64,000 bases of DNA, from positions 27,145,315 through 27,209,314 of the forward strand of contig NC_045141.1 in the NCBI RefSeq assembly GCF_008831285.2, read 5' to 3'. Source of the stretch: Nymphaea colorata. Its lineage: Eukaryota; Streptophyta; Magnoliopsida; Nymphaeales; Nymphaeaceae. Shown here piece after piece: positions 1 to 12,385 of this stretch. The position numbers were made by a program, and so were the translations under genes. Within the stretch, counting starts at the first letter, position 1. Every line of letters begins with the position of its first letter. The notes beneath the pieces were generated by a model. It ran no database searches, had not been told where the DNA came from, and worked only from the letters and a program-made list of their open reading frames with translations.

Positions 1-286
1 AATTGCCTCCAGATGATTCAAACATGAAAAACAGCACCTCCGGACGATTAATAAAATAGCCTATGAAGGGCTTCAAGGCATTACAATTTGAAAGCCATGA
101 TGCTTCATCATCCTAAAGTTACGTGCAGCTGCTAGTAGAACTGGAAAACATCTAAATGATTTTACTAGCCAGGCATATGAAATGGCTCATGAGGGGCTTT
201 CCTTTGGCCAAACCAAGGACAGAGAGAAGATAAAAAAAAAAAAACACAGAGGGAGCTGCAGCTGCAGGATAATTTGATGCAAGCGC
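1..286. other. 3' flank of the PPR gene
   Basis: AT-rich sequence downstream of the PPR stop codon, probably including its 3' UTR. It contains a short A-run near 230-243 and a CTGCAG-rich spot near 256-266. I see no gene here. Confidence 0.5.
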
Positions 287-2605
287 TCACCAATAGTCAC
301 CACAGGAACATGACCCATCCTTGAAATGGTGGAACCTGCTAACATCTCTCACGACAATCTCCCTTCCAACAATTTTAGATATGAACTTGGTGGCAGTGTG
401 GCAATCAGAACACACTCGCAGATTCTTTGTCACCCGAATCGATGTCCCAGGTGGTGTGCTGATGATTCCGAAAGCTATGGCAAGCCGTTCGCTGTGCCCA
501 CAGAGCATGTGTCTCTTCTGCTCTTCCTCCACATCATGCAGCACATCTTCCGTGTTAGGAACATACCCCTCACGCTCCATCAGTTCAGAGAGAATTGCAA
601 GTGTGTCCTGGATCGCTTCGTAGTATGGATGGGATTTGTCATCTGCCACAAAAGCATGCACTTCATTCTTCACCTCCACCCAGCTGCAAGCTGGTATCTT
701 CTTGATCCCCTTCCCCCTCATCGTGATCCTCAACTTTGCAGCATCGTTCCATCGACCGGCGGCTGAATAGATATTCGACATTAGCACATACGCTCCCATG
801 TTCTCTGGTTCAATTCTGAAGATTTTTTCTGAGACCTTTTCTGCCAGTTCGACATCTCGATGAACCCTGCAAGCACTCAACAGTGTAGCCCATATGCTGG
901 CAGTTTGCTTCACTTGCATGCTTGAGATGAATTCATAAGCTTCCTCCAATCTCCCAGCACGACCAAGAAGGTCTGCAACGGCTGCATAATGCTCCAAACC
1001 AGGCGCGATGCCATACTCTCTGCTCATGCTCCTGAAGATCTTCCTAGCTTCATCTAATAGACCAGCATGGCTGCAAGCAGTAAGTGCAGCAACAAATGCA
1101 ACGTAATTGGGTTTGACATTCGCCTTTTCCATCTCCTGGAATAAAGTTAGTGCATTTTTGGCATGCCCATGGAGAGCATAGCCCATGATCATGGCAGTCC
1201 AAGATACCATGTCTGGTGATTCTGTTCTATCGAAAACCAAACGAGCAATCCTTATGTTTCCGCATTTTGCATACATATCAACCAAAGAACTCGCTATGTA
1301 GATATTATCATCGAGTGAGTTCCGGACTATGTATCCATGGAGCTGCTTCCCCAAATGAAGGGTTGTTGAATGAGCGAAAGCGGGGATGATGCTGGAGAAA
1401 GTGGCAGCTTTTGGCTTGATTCCGATGCTCTGCATCTCTCGAAACAACCTGACTGCGTCGTTAAAACAGCCGTTCTGAACACAGCCAGCAATAATCGAGT
1501 TCCAGGAGATGGCATCTCTGTGGGAGTCCAACAGGTTAAAAACCCTGTGGGCATCATCAACTCTGGTACATTTCGCGTACATATCAATCAAGCTGCTTCC
1601 TATGAACACATCCTTATCAAACCCGTACCTAACGGCATATCCATGAATCTCCTTCCCCCGACCAACATTGACAACATCAGTAAAGATGGGAAGAATGCTG
1701 CACAAGGTAAAGGAGTCAGGCTTAAGCTCAGCTGCTCCCATTTTTCTCATCATTCCAAGAGCTTCAGCAAACATCCCACTCTGCACATAACCCGTGATCA
1801 CAGTATTCCATGACACTAAGTCTCTCTCAGGCATACTATTGAACAGTTTGATCACACCTTCCATGACCAGCAACTTCTCCGGAGAATTTCTTCTTCCGCT
1901 CAGATGACCACAATAATCCGTTTCACCAAAAGATTCACCATCTGAACTGCGAGGGGCAACAAGACCAAACCTGTCAAGTGCATTACCAGGACCATCCCGA
2001 TCGTTCAAAACAACCACCGCACCAACTCGATTGCCACCGCTTTCTTCCTGGGTAACCACTACCGATCTTTCCCCACCCAAGCCTGTTCTCTCGGTTATTT
2101 CCTCAAACGCTTGGCGACTGCTCACCACGGCCAAATTGCAGCACTTGGCGTACATAGCCATGAGAGCATTGCCTGTATATAGCTCTGAATCCAAACCCAC
2201 TCTTATAACAAACCCATGAATCCCTGCCCCTAGCCTTAAATCCGTTAATGCGGCACACGACTTGAGGACGGAGGGGAGGATGTTATGATCCGGGCGCGCC
2301 CCAGAAGCCCGCATCTTTCTGAAGAAGAGCAGGGCCCGGTCGAAGAGACCGTGGTGGGTGTAGCCTCTGATGATGGCCTTCCAAGAGAGTTTGGTGGGCG
2401 AGGGGACGCCATTGAAGAGGGAGAGGGCGTGATGGAAGAGGCCAAGGTTGGAGTAGGCGTAGATGAAGGCGCTGATGACGAAGGGCGACTTGAGGAAGGA
2501 GGTGCTCTTGAGGACGTGAGCGTGGAGCTGCTTCGCGTGGGACTTGCATCTGAGCGACTGCAGGGTGGCCACTAATGCATCGGCGTCCTGCTGAAAGCAT
2601 GGCAT
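287..2605 (-). CDS. DYW-class pentatricopeptide repeat protein (At3g23330-like), intronless
   Basis: A single uninterrupted frame of 772 residues. PPR proteins bind organelle RNA one base per repeat, and DYW-class members usually direct C-to-U editing in plastids or mitochondria. Helical repeats fill about residues 42-160 and 251-605 (phrases such as SWNTVITGYVQ and LVDMYAKCGNIRIA), followed by E/E+ regions and a complete DYW deaminase domain ending in CGDYW. The deaminase zinc residues are present: HSE at 704-706, CSDC at 732-735 and CSC at 766-768. The overall order matches what I remember of Arabidopsis At3g23330. Residues 161-250 (about 1856-2125) do not read as PPR repeats and are rich in G, V, R and E. 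The start at 2605 is the first ATG of the frame. I see no strong transit peptide, so the target organelle is uncertain. The absence of introns is typical of the family. Confidence 0.95.
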   Translation of the reverse strand: MPCFQQDADALVATLQSLRCKSHAKQLHAHVLKSTSFLKSPFVISAFIYAYSNLGLFHHALSLFNGVPSPTKLSWKAIIRGYTHHGLFDRALLFFRKMRASGARPDHNILPSVLKSCAALTDLRLGAGIHGFVIRVGLDSELYTGNALMAMYAKCCNLAVVSSRQAFEEITERTGLGGERSVVVTQEESGGNRVGAVVVLNDRDGPGNALDRFGLVAPRSSDGESFGETDYCGHLSGRRNSPEKLLVMEGVIKLFNSMPERDLVSWNTVITGYVQSGMFAEALGMMRKMGAAELKPDSFTLCSILPIFTDVVNVGRGKEIHGYAVRYGFDKDVFIGSSLIDMYAKCTRVDDAHRVFNLLDSHRDAISWNSIIAGCVQNGCFNDAVRLFREMQSIGIKPKAATFSSIIPAFAHSTTLHLGKQLHGYIVRNSLDDNIYIASSLVDMYAKCGNIRIARLVFDRTESPDMVSWTAMIMGYALHGHAKNALTLFQEMEKANVKPNYVAFVAALTACSHAGLLDEARKIFRSMSREYGIAPGLEHYAAVADLLGRAGRLEEAYEFISSMQVKQTASIWATLLSACRVHRDVELAEKVSEKIFRIEPENMGAYVLMSNIYSAAGRWNDAAKLRITMRGKGIKKIPACSWVEVKNEVHAFVADDKSHPYYEAIQDTLAILSELMEREGYVPNTEDVLHDVEEEQKRHMLCGHSERLAIAFGIISTPPGTSIRVTKNLRVCSDCHTATKFISKIVGREIVVRDVSRFHHFKDGSCSCGDYW

Positions 2606-3954
2606 GGGAAACTGCCGGAGACCATGGAGGGGCCAACTGCTGCCGGAGAAGCAAACGCTTCAAAATGGTCAGCAGAACTCAGTCCACCGGCTAGTGATTC
2701 GACCTTCAGACTCTACACGACGAAGAATGGTCGGGAGTTCGACCCACCGCTCTGACTTCAAACTACAAAAGAAATACGCGTTTGGTAGCTTTGATAGTGT
2801 GACCACTTGTACCGAGCAAATGGAATGAAATTTTAAAAATTTAAGGTAAACTCGCTCAAGCTTTTCATTCATGTTAATTTTTTAACTCTCGGCGATACAC
2901 TACATGGTTGGCATGGTTTTTTTCATTGTACAATCCAATTTAAAATATTTTATATTATTTTCTAATTTAAAAAATAAAAAGGGAGGGCGAAAGAAACATC
3001 TCCCCAGTACACTGTACCGTGAGGTTCGTAGAAGCCCGTGTTAGTTGCCAGTTTCATTTGGGTGTGGTGTAAGGTTGCCTTCAATTAGGCGGTAAGTCTT
3101 AAGGGATAAATAGGCCGATGGTCTCTCCACTCGGAAACAAGTGGTGGTTGGGGTTGCGCAACACGTTGGGCATGAGTAGCTGATGTTCGTCATCAAAGGC
3201 ATGAAACTGTAAGAAAAACAAGCGCTATCAGAACACATTTAACAATTATATAGCATCATCTGTAACGTCAACCACTGTTACTATTGGTGGCACAAGGGCA
3301 CGGCAGCCTATGTCAAAGATGGATACAGCTCACCTGCCATGTCTCAATAAGGAGTTGCAATTGATCTAACTCCTAAAAAAAAAGTCTATTATATGGATAG
3401 TACTTGAATTGTTTTAAGGTATAGAATTGCTGCCCAATTAATAGAATGAGAATCTCACATTGTCATCCCAATTCTCGTACGTACATTCTATTGGGCCATA
3501 CACCTCAAGCCCTCACATATGTGCATCTCGATCAAGCTGTGGCTGCATGACGCATTCAAAGCTCAAACTACCCGTGAAAGAAGCACCGACTCTACCATTG
3601 CCGTCCAAAAGACCGAAAAAATTATGGCCGCCAGTGAACAACGTCAAAAAGCTCAATCTTTTCTCTTCTTATTAACGGAAAAGGATATATTTTCTCAATT
3701 TAAAGACATAATCAAGAATGGAGGTCCCTCTGTGAAGTATGAGTAGTTGGGATGAATGAAAATGTGTTCATCCCAATGCAGGGATGCCTCTAAGACTTCC
3801 ACATAAAGAACTTGAACGTGATACAGTTGAGACTAACAATCATGCACGCCTTTGACCGCGATGTACCAATTGAAGGTGAATAGGTGCAGTACTCACCTCA
3901 AATGAATGGAACTCGTACCAGAAATGCGATTAACCAACCAACTGATCGGATCAC
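2606..3954. other. Intergenic spacer: PPR promoter side and ABCI 3' flank
   Basis: About 1.35 kb between two minus-strand genes. The part next to 2606 should hold the PPR promoter and 5' UTR. The part next to 3954 should hold the ABC gene 3' UTR. Short open frames exist (for example 3519-3746, plus) but I recognise none of them. The one structured element is the perfect inverted repeat at 3747-3776, listed separately. Confidence 0.5.
3747..3776. repeat. Perfect 10-bp inverted repeat (hairpin)
   Basis: TTGGGATGAA at 3747-3756 is followed by a 10-nt loop and then its exact reverse complement, TTCATCCCAA, at 3767-3776. It lies about 180 bp beyond the stop codon of the minus-strand ABC gene, so it may be in that gene's 3' UTR. 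It could equally be a transposon relic. Confidence 0.6.
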
Positions 3955-6900
3955 CTAGCGAAAGTAAGCCAGGTGCCTAGATGACCTGAAGGGGGAGCCA
4001 TCAAAGGGCGAGGTGCTGCTGAACTGTTGACTCGTGGGTTTCACCACTTTCTTCCTCCTGTCCTTGCACTCGCTACGCAGCCAAGACTCTACAACGGAGA
4101 GCAGGGTCGTGCCGGTGTTCAATTCTTCCAACTCTGAGAGCTTCTCAAGACGCTTCTGTTCGCCGTCTATAATGTAGGCCAGATGAGTGGCCCATGTCTC
4201 CAAGCCATCAAATATATGGGTGGCATAAACTACCGTGGCACCTCTCTAGGAAAGATTTTAATTCGCTTGTCAGTTTTTTTTTTTTCTTTCGAAGGGTCAA
4301 ACGTCTAATATTAACCAAGAAATATGAACATGAAGAAACATCCAAGCATATAGATGAATTGCAATCGGTCACGTTAGTCCCACCTGTTCGCACTCTTCCT
4401 TGAAGAAATCAAGCAAATCAAGCCGTGCAACAATATCCAAGTCCACCGTGACTTCATCCAGTAGCAGCACCTGTAATTTAGTAATTGGAGATGTAATTGA
4501 TTTATGTACCACGGAAGAAAAATCGGTAGCCGGCGACAGACCATACTACCAATTAAGTTCATCTTAAACCGGCAATAGGAAAATCGAAAACAATGTCCAC
4601 CGCCTTACAAAGCGTATACGGATTTGAATGAGCAAAGCAAGCTCAAAAAAGAGATCAATTCAATCCGTGGTGGCTCAGCTTACCCAGAAGGCATCCATCT
4701 ACTTTACGGATCAGTCAAAGAGTTCATGTAATTTAAACTCTTGAAACCTGCCTTTTTCCATTTAACAAGTCCTATCAGGCTATCACTAACCATAATGTAT
4801 GCAGATATTCGTACACAATGGTTTACCTGGAAAGGACGGAGAAGCCCCATACATATTTGAACACGACGGCGCTGCCCATCAGAAACCTTATGCATCCGCC
4901 ACTGCAGATTTATGTCAAGAAGTTCAACCAGCTTATCTCTCCTAGCTGGATCTATCCCTTCGACTGTAAAGAAGAGACAAAACAATAAACTGTGTCATTC
5001 AAAAAATAAATTATTTAACAAAGCATAGGCAACTTATCTCCCTGGCTCTTGCGAACCATATGGTTTTCAAAACTCCAAATAGGATGAAAAGACATCAAAG
5101 ATTTTCCACATCGAATGCACGCCGCACAATTTCAAGCAGGGAAAAGATTATAGAACGAGGAAGGGCAAAACGGTTATCTAAGCCCTCAAACTCAACGCTA
5201 AATAAAGTACCTCAGAATGCACTGGGGCATTTGGAACTAAAAGAAGTAAAAAACAAACATGAAACAAACACTGGCTTCAGAATAATGAACTTGTCATGTA
5301 GGTTACCTCCAAAAATCATATGTTTAGCAGAGAAATCGCCTTGCAATGGAATTTCCCCCTGCAAGTACAAACAATGAAACCGCAAATTTAAAGTCATGTA
5401 GTTATCTGGAAATAGTACTTTGATAAAGTAAGCTCCAAGTTCTAGCACTACTCGATATACCATCGCAACCACCACCACCGCGAATGTAAAGGCCAAGACA
5501 ACAGTAGTAGCATAAGGTTCTATTGGCTAGCATAGCTATAGGACAATGTTCTTTTCTAAAAGCTATCTTATGCTAGAAGTAAACAGCACCAGCTTTGCAC
5601 CGCATTAGGCCTACCGTCGCCATATCCAATCTAAAATACAATGTCCATAGTTACAATCATGTTTCTGTGCATGTGTGTGTGTGTGTGTATCAAGTTTTGA
5701 GAAATATGGCTTGCAGTAGCATGAGGTGCCTTTCCGGTATGAAACCTACACCTAAGTTGGCCAGAAAAAGTACAATAAGGTTATGCGTTTGAAGCTAAAG
5801 CCTTAACATTTTCACACATCTTCCGAAAACAGCCTGCAGGTGGATATCCACCTTGATTTTATTTCTTTTCACACATCTTTCATGCATTATTTGGAGCACT
5901 AAATGGAGATCACAGGAAAATGTAGCAACATCATGGAATAATTGCAGGAAACTTACAGCACAACCAGCATTCTTGCTCCAAGAACCTCCCAGATAAGCAA
6001 GATCACCGCTGCAAACAAGTTGTGTATCATGAAAAGCAGAAGAATTGAGGACTCTAATTACATCTCTGCCTCCAACCATGTGCTTTCCAGCCAAAATTCT
6101 CAATAAAGTTGTCTTCCCTGTACAATGAACGGGCAAGAACTATTAGACTAAAGTAATCTTTTCTTTGATAAAGACTCATTCTAAGGTCCAGCAGCATAGT
6201 GGGCCAACCAGTCAGCATCATCATGCATATTTGAAGGAAAAACAAAGCTCTTTGACAAGCAATTATTCTTGATCATGAGAATCAGGAACTTTATATAAGC
6301 AAGACTCGGCAACAGTTCATTTTCCGAATGGGAATACTCAAAAGAACAACAAAAAAAACTTGAAGGGAAGAAACCAAATTACAGGTTCATTAGATACAAG
6401 GAGGCAAGCAGGCAATAGAAGCCTATATATATACAGCGTGAAAACAACTAACCAGATTTGCCAGTACAGTTCCGCAACGTTCAAAGCAAACAAAGAAAAA
6501 CTACTTCAACTAGTGTTGCCAATCTAAAACCCAATGTTCGCCAATCAAAACCAGAAACCAGAGCAAGTGGAGAACCATAAATCGACTTACTGCATCAAAC
6601 AGTGCCAATGGAGAAGCAGAGCAACCGGGAGACCCGTCGCTGCAAACCCCACCGAAGCACCTTTTCGGTTTTGGTCTTCAGCTGGTTCGGTGATGAAAAT
6701 TTTTTATCATGTGTATGAGTACATAAAAACAAGTAGTAACGCTCAACCCCCATTAAACCACTGCATTGTCAATAACCACCTATGAGGATATTGTAGAATT
6801 ATGATTTTAAGAACGGAGTTGCATTGCCAACTGTATATGCAAGGCAAGGAATTGGCAGCACAAGTGCTTACAAACACAGGACATTCCAGAAACCACGACG

Positions 6901-7497
6901 CACTTGTCACTGTCTATTCCCCAACACTGCCTGAAATCCAGTAAAACCGGTTCTTCCTTCGGCACAAAATACAACCATTACTGTCCGATAGAAGAATCCA
7001 GAATCCTAAAGTCAATACCGGATTGCTTCCTGGACCAAATCTTGATTTGGAGACAATTGATAGCCAGAAGCCGAAATTGTGAGATCCGTAAGCACCGTCA
7101 GCAGGCAACGATAGCCGGGAGGGATCCCGATTCCGGAATGAAAAACACTCAAGCCTTCGGCCCGGAGAGCAATCGTTGTTCTCAACGTTGTCCAATCGTA
7201 AAAACTTAACCCAAAAAACCCAAAAATAAAAAAATAAAATAAAAAGAAACCAAACCACAGACTCGCTTCATCGGTAAAATCTAAAAATAGGTCGCTACAA
7301 GCAGCAATTAGAGCAAATCTTGATCGAGGAATGGAGTTACCAGATCCGTTGGCGCCGACGAGGAGGCAACGGGAACCGGAAGAGATTGTGAGGTTAAAGT
7401 CAGTGAAGAGAGGCGGTTGGTCCTGGTAGGCGAAGTTCATCCCCTTCACGCTGATGGAATAAGAAGCATTTCCCTCCCTCTGCTCCTCACCGTCCAT
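3955..7497 (-). CDS. ABC transporter I family ATPase (ABCI19/20/21 clade), six exons
   Basis: Soluble ABC ATPase of 294 residues with no membrane segments. Exons, in transcript order: 7497-7341, 6117-5957, 5358-5307, 4963-4827, 4470-4384 and 4245-3955. All introns are GT-AG and the phases close exactly. Walker A GANGSGKTT is residues 48-56 and is split by intron 1. The signature is VSDGQ (150-154). Walker B is VLLLDE (170-175), the D-loop VDLD follows, and the H-loop His is 208. The protein ends SSRHLAYFR. The sequence closely follows what I remember of Arabidopsis ABCI20 and ABCI21. Those proteins are reported to form complexes at the ER and to affect cytokinin responses under the light regulator HY5. 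The frame is open upstream to an ATG at 7662, but similarity begins at 7497, so I chose 7497. I cannot separate the three paralogues by eye. Confidence 0.93.
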
Positions 7498-9419
7498 TGC
7501 CGCTTCCCCTGCCACACAACCTCTCCCTCTCTCGCGACTACTCGCCTTCTCGGTCGCAGAGCGCGCGAGCGGCGTCGGAGTGTCCTCGCCGACGGCAATT
7601 GGTGAAAAGTTTTCTGTCACGTGCACTCTGCACCTCGCCGCCAAACTGGTCCGGGTTAGCAATTAGCATTAACCCACAACGCTGCACCCAGCCCTTAATC
7701 GAAGAATCGCATTTGAAAACAAGCACTTTATTGTAATAACGGGAATATGAGTCCAGCTCCGGGTAGCGTTAACGTCAGGTCCTCCACATGCTAAATTATC
7801 GTTGTTTTCGCGATTATTAAACCTTTTTATTTGTGCTTTTAACAAAAGAAATTTGCAAAATTTGATGCATATTCAACAACCGATCTTTTAATTAAAATAA
7901 AGGGGAAATCTTTCAAATCTTCATATTCAATTTTCTCAATCGAGATCGTTGTTCTGCCTAATTTCAACAGGGTTAAGTTGTTTCGACCCGACCCATTTTA
8001 CACATTAGATGAATCGAATGGTTGGCTTGCATTCATCCAACTTGACGGCCCAGGCTTTGTGATTTGGGGCCTAACGTGGACCGTCCTCGACCACTCTCGC
8101 CGAGCGACGTGTTTAGCACGTAGTTTTGAGGCTTCATCGTGATCGAGGCCCGACGTGGATGGTCCTGAACCATGCCACGCACGGTAAACAAGGTAGGTGC
8201 CCTTCTGTTTTCGCTTTGAAGTTTCCGTTTCTTCCTTTTCATTTCCAACGCAATTTCAATTGAATATCTCATCGAATGTGTCAGAAAAATTCAGATATAA
8301 AAAAATTAATATTCGATTAACAAATAAGATCAGATTCAGATTTAAGAAATTACATCCTTCAAAATTCAAAATCAGATTTAAATACACCTAAATATTCGAT
8401 GCATTGCTGTCATTCCATGAACTAAATTCCTTTTTCTTCTTTCTTTAAAGGGTATTTATATTATTGTATTAAGATAATTTTAATTAACAAACTTATTTTC
8501 AAATTACTAGTTGGAAGCCTCAAGAAAATAGAGACTGATACTTACTTTGACCTTAACCTTGATCTACATGCTTACTAACACTTTCAGCTTTGCCCTATCT
8601 CATTTAGTACAGATCTCCGTCTTCTAACAGATGCAAAACCTCCTGTCAACTCAACCAGGGTTTTACCTGTTACAAGGCAGACGGTATAACGATCGCTCAC
8701 AATTGAAAAATGGAGCAGTTGTAAGATGTAAGCTAACATCAACTACGTCAATATGCGCATATGCTGGCATATATGTGTGTTTGCGTTCAGATATACAGAT
8801 CAGCAGACTATAGATGAGTAACTTTTCTCTCATATTCAAAGATAGGTGACGGATGCAAATGATCTGGCGAAGCTAAGCTGTCATGAATGGAGACTATTGT
8901 GTATCAGAAAGTCTCAACCATGAGGTTGTCGTCATGTGAATGCATTACGCAATCTATTGCTACCACTTTTATCAGTTCAATTGGTCATCCGTCTTCTTCT
9001 ATCTGTGTTTCGCAATGATTCCGCAATTCCAATCACTTCTTCATTGCCTGATGTAACTCATCGGCGTTGAGCAAAATTTTTGCAAAAGCAACAGGATAAG
9101 GCTAACAGAAATTCTGCGGGAAGCGCAAACAGCATAACAGACAAAGCTCCACAACATATAAACAGTCTTAATTCTTAACGAGTATACCTCCTCAAAAGAG
9201 GGCAAAATAAAGAAATTAGCGCCTCTTCAGGTAAAAGGAATTAGCACATCGCTGACAGCGCAAAAGAAGAAAATTCAAACAGCAAAATCTATTGCACCTA
9301 TCTTCAGTATGTGAAGCTCCCATTCCGTGTACTGGCCAGAGAGGCAGAGAGGGATCTCCTTGTTCCATCTTTGTGCCATTTTCTCTCTTTACTGCTAAAC
9401 TTTGTATCTGCTAATAATT
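7498..9419. other. Intergenic spacer: ABCI promoter and 5' UTR, NECAP 3' flank
   Basis: The first 200 bases or so are GC-rich and are probably the ABC gene 5' UTR and promoter. The rest is AT-rich and has no gene I can support. A short motif, gcc(t/c)(a/g)acgtgga followed by a ggtcct or cgtcct end, occurs twice near 8069-8090 and 8147-8168. Sequence just below 9419 should include the NECAP-like 3' UTR. Confidence 0.5.
7618..7623. promoter_or_regulatory. G-box CACGTG upstream of the ABCI gene
   Basis: A perfect palindromic CACGTG lies about 120 bp upstream of the chosen ABC gene ATG. G-boxes bind bZIP and bHLH factors, including HY5. Arabidopsis ABCI19/20/21 are reported HY5 targets, so the site fits the family, but a six-base match alone is weak evidence. 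Confidence 0.4.
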
Positions 9420-12352
9420 TTAGAAGGCCGCCCAGCCAGAAGCAGTTCCCTTCGCCGAGCTAGAACCAGTCACCTGCGGGAGGCTCCTCTGCAATTCCAA
9501 ATAAACCATTAGATCATTCAATCACTGTTAATCTCGTAAAAAGGAATCATTGCAAATTTCATTGTGTGTGGTTGAATCGTCTGCGTCTATGCACATGTAT
9601 TTGTGCAGTGTATGTGAGTGCATGTGTTTAGGGGTGCCCTTGTGAGTGAGTGAGAGAGAGAGAGAGAGAGAGAGAGACCTCAATCTTGGACAAATCCGAC
9701 AGAGGATCAGCACCATTCCTCGTACTTTCTTTAGAACCATGGAGATGCCCAATGTTATGAGATATCCTTGCAGCAACAGGATCATTGGGTGGTGGTGGAA
9801 GAGGGGATCTGATCTTTGGGGTATCAGTCGGAGGAGGTGCAAGGCATCCACCAACTTTCCCTGTGCCAGAAACAACGCCAGCTTTCCCAGTTCCAGAAGA
9901 TCCACCATGAATTCCAGCAGCTGATAGCATGCCGGTTCCAGTGGATGGCTTGTTCTTCACATTGATCCGGATTGTTTCTCCTTCCTGATAAATTAACATT
10001 CTTATCCAAAATTAGAAAACCATGGTAATACCTCCAAAATAGAAACCAAATACTGAAAACAGTTGCAAAAACCAGTCTCATCATCTACTCTTTGCTAGTC
10101 ACATTTTTTTCACAACTCAAGCTGAACATAACAGAAAAGACATGCTTAGTGCGCCAGACCATGTAAAATCAATGGTCTTCCTCCATCTTCCCCATGGCGA
10201 CTCTCCTCATTTTTCCTTGAATCATGTTACCATGACGATCTGCTGTACATTTATATTTCCAATTTGAACACTTGGACTATGACAAGATGGAACCAGAATC
10301 TCCTGCATAAATATCACAAACTATAACCATGGGCAAGGAAACTGGCTCCTTCCATACACTAGCCACAATAAAATGATATCCAAATCTACCTTTACATGGA
10401 CATCTCAGGGAACACCATCCCCAGAAACAAGCTCACATGCCCCATCCATCTCAGGCCATAGAAGGACTGGACCATCCACCATAGATCACTAATAAACTTT
10501 AAAGTTTAAAGTGTCTTTAAACTAAAAAAACCTTCTGATTCCCGTATGCACTTGAATTCCAGTCAATCAAACAAGTGGACTTGACTCACTATTTGAAGGT
10601 AGGTGAGGTGGACGGTTGAAAGACAGACTGGACCAAAATAAGAAGCTACTCTAGAAGTTGCAATTTTAACTGTATGAAGACTGCAAAAGGAAACCAATAT
10701 AATAGAAGGAAATGAAATATGTCTGCAGTTGATTCTGCTTGTTTTTATCTTTGTCTCTACCTCAACCAGAAAAATAGTGTGACAACTGACAAAGATATGG
10801 CCCTTGGACGCACTCAAACCCAAAGAGTCAGAAGAAAGGAAAAGGCCTAACCGAGACACCCAAGGGTTAACCAACTTTAGTCGCCATGATGAGGCCAAGA
10901 AAAGTGCACAGAAAATGCATATTAAAATGCTTACAGTTTTTGTCATTGAGAAGCTAAAAAATCACAATAGGTCGCTTCAAATTTACTGAACTCCTAAGCA
11001 ATTAGCAACAAAAAACTGCAAGCTTTGATCTAAGATGCACTTGTACACCCGGATGTTGTGAAAACAGAAAGGGAATTACATTTCTCCTCAAAAAGCAATG
11101 CAGGGTATTGTCTCGAGGTATCAAATTTAAAACTTAAAAGACCAATTATGTGCATGTGTACATGAATGTACATAATAATATGAAAGTACAAAATCTCAAT
11201 GAACAAGAATGAAACATTTAAGCAGCTCGGCATTCTGCAGTTAACATGTGCCTCTAAATCTAACCACAACTAAAGCACTAAAGCACCAGCATTTAATACA
11301 ACCCTCACGAAAGGCTAGCAAATTAAACAAAGCTGCACCATGACATGGCCATTCATCTCAGTAATGAGCAATTCAACCTGATACAGCTTGTTGTGTCCAT
11401 GGACCAAGCTTGAACAATCGCTGCTCCACTAGCCAAATACCTAATAGACCTATCATGCAAAATACACTGTAAAAACTAAGACCCACATCATTAAAAAGAA
11501 AAAGTGTATCCAAAAGGTGTATCAGAAAAACTGATTGCCAGTCATCATCTTAGATGCAGTTTGTTTCTCATCTTTATCTAATAAACATACATGACTATAT
11601 ACACATCCGGACATATATATGCCTATTTCTTTAATTGTTTCTTTTGACAAAAACAGCATCCAAGCTTGAACAAAGCCAGCCCAGTTTATTCAGCTAATTT
11701 ACCAGCTCTACAACCATGATTAATAACAACAGCACACTTCCATTTCCACAACTGCCTAATTGACATACTTTAGCAGTCAAAATCCTGATTAGTCAAGTGA
11801 CTAGTCTGATTGGTTGGTTCAGTCAGTTATCAATATATAGGAAAACAAACAGGTAGGTACTAGACCCTCATACACAAGACAGACTTTGATGGGAATCATC
11901 TATGCTATCGATTCCAAGAAGATCAGATGGTGGATATTAGGTGAGATTTCGTTTAAGAAAATTCATTTGTTTCCCTCTTTTTCTCTCTCTCTCATCCTTT
12001 TAATGCATGGTGACTTGCATCTTTTATTACAGTATGCCTCAACACAAAGAAAAACATGCATGGACTGTAAAACAACAAAAGTAGCCCATGCTTGAGTATG
12101 TAAATGTATATTTAAGGCATATACATGAATATGGGTTTACAACATCTGATCAATTTGATTGATGGTTTAAAGATGCATATATATATAAAGTACTTTCTAA
12201 TAAAATAAATAAATTAGCTGACAACAAGACTTTAATCTTGCAAAAGTAATTTTGTATGTAACATTTGCCGAACTCAATCAGTTACAGTTTATAATTATTC
12301 CACATAGTATTCAATCCATATACGGTATAATTAAACTACATATATGTCTGTC

Positions 12353-12385
<33 letters not shown>

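Noticed and set aside
321-2828. Several open frames on the plus strand and in other frames across the PPR gene
   Set aside because: They overlap a full-length, highly conserved DYW PPR gene on the minus strand and show no recognisable family of their own.
7498-7662. Upstream in-frame extension of the ABC ATPase to an ATG at 7662
   Set aside because: The extra 55 residues have no counterpart in the family as I remember it, and the region looks like 5' UTR; 7497 was kept as the start.
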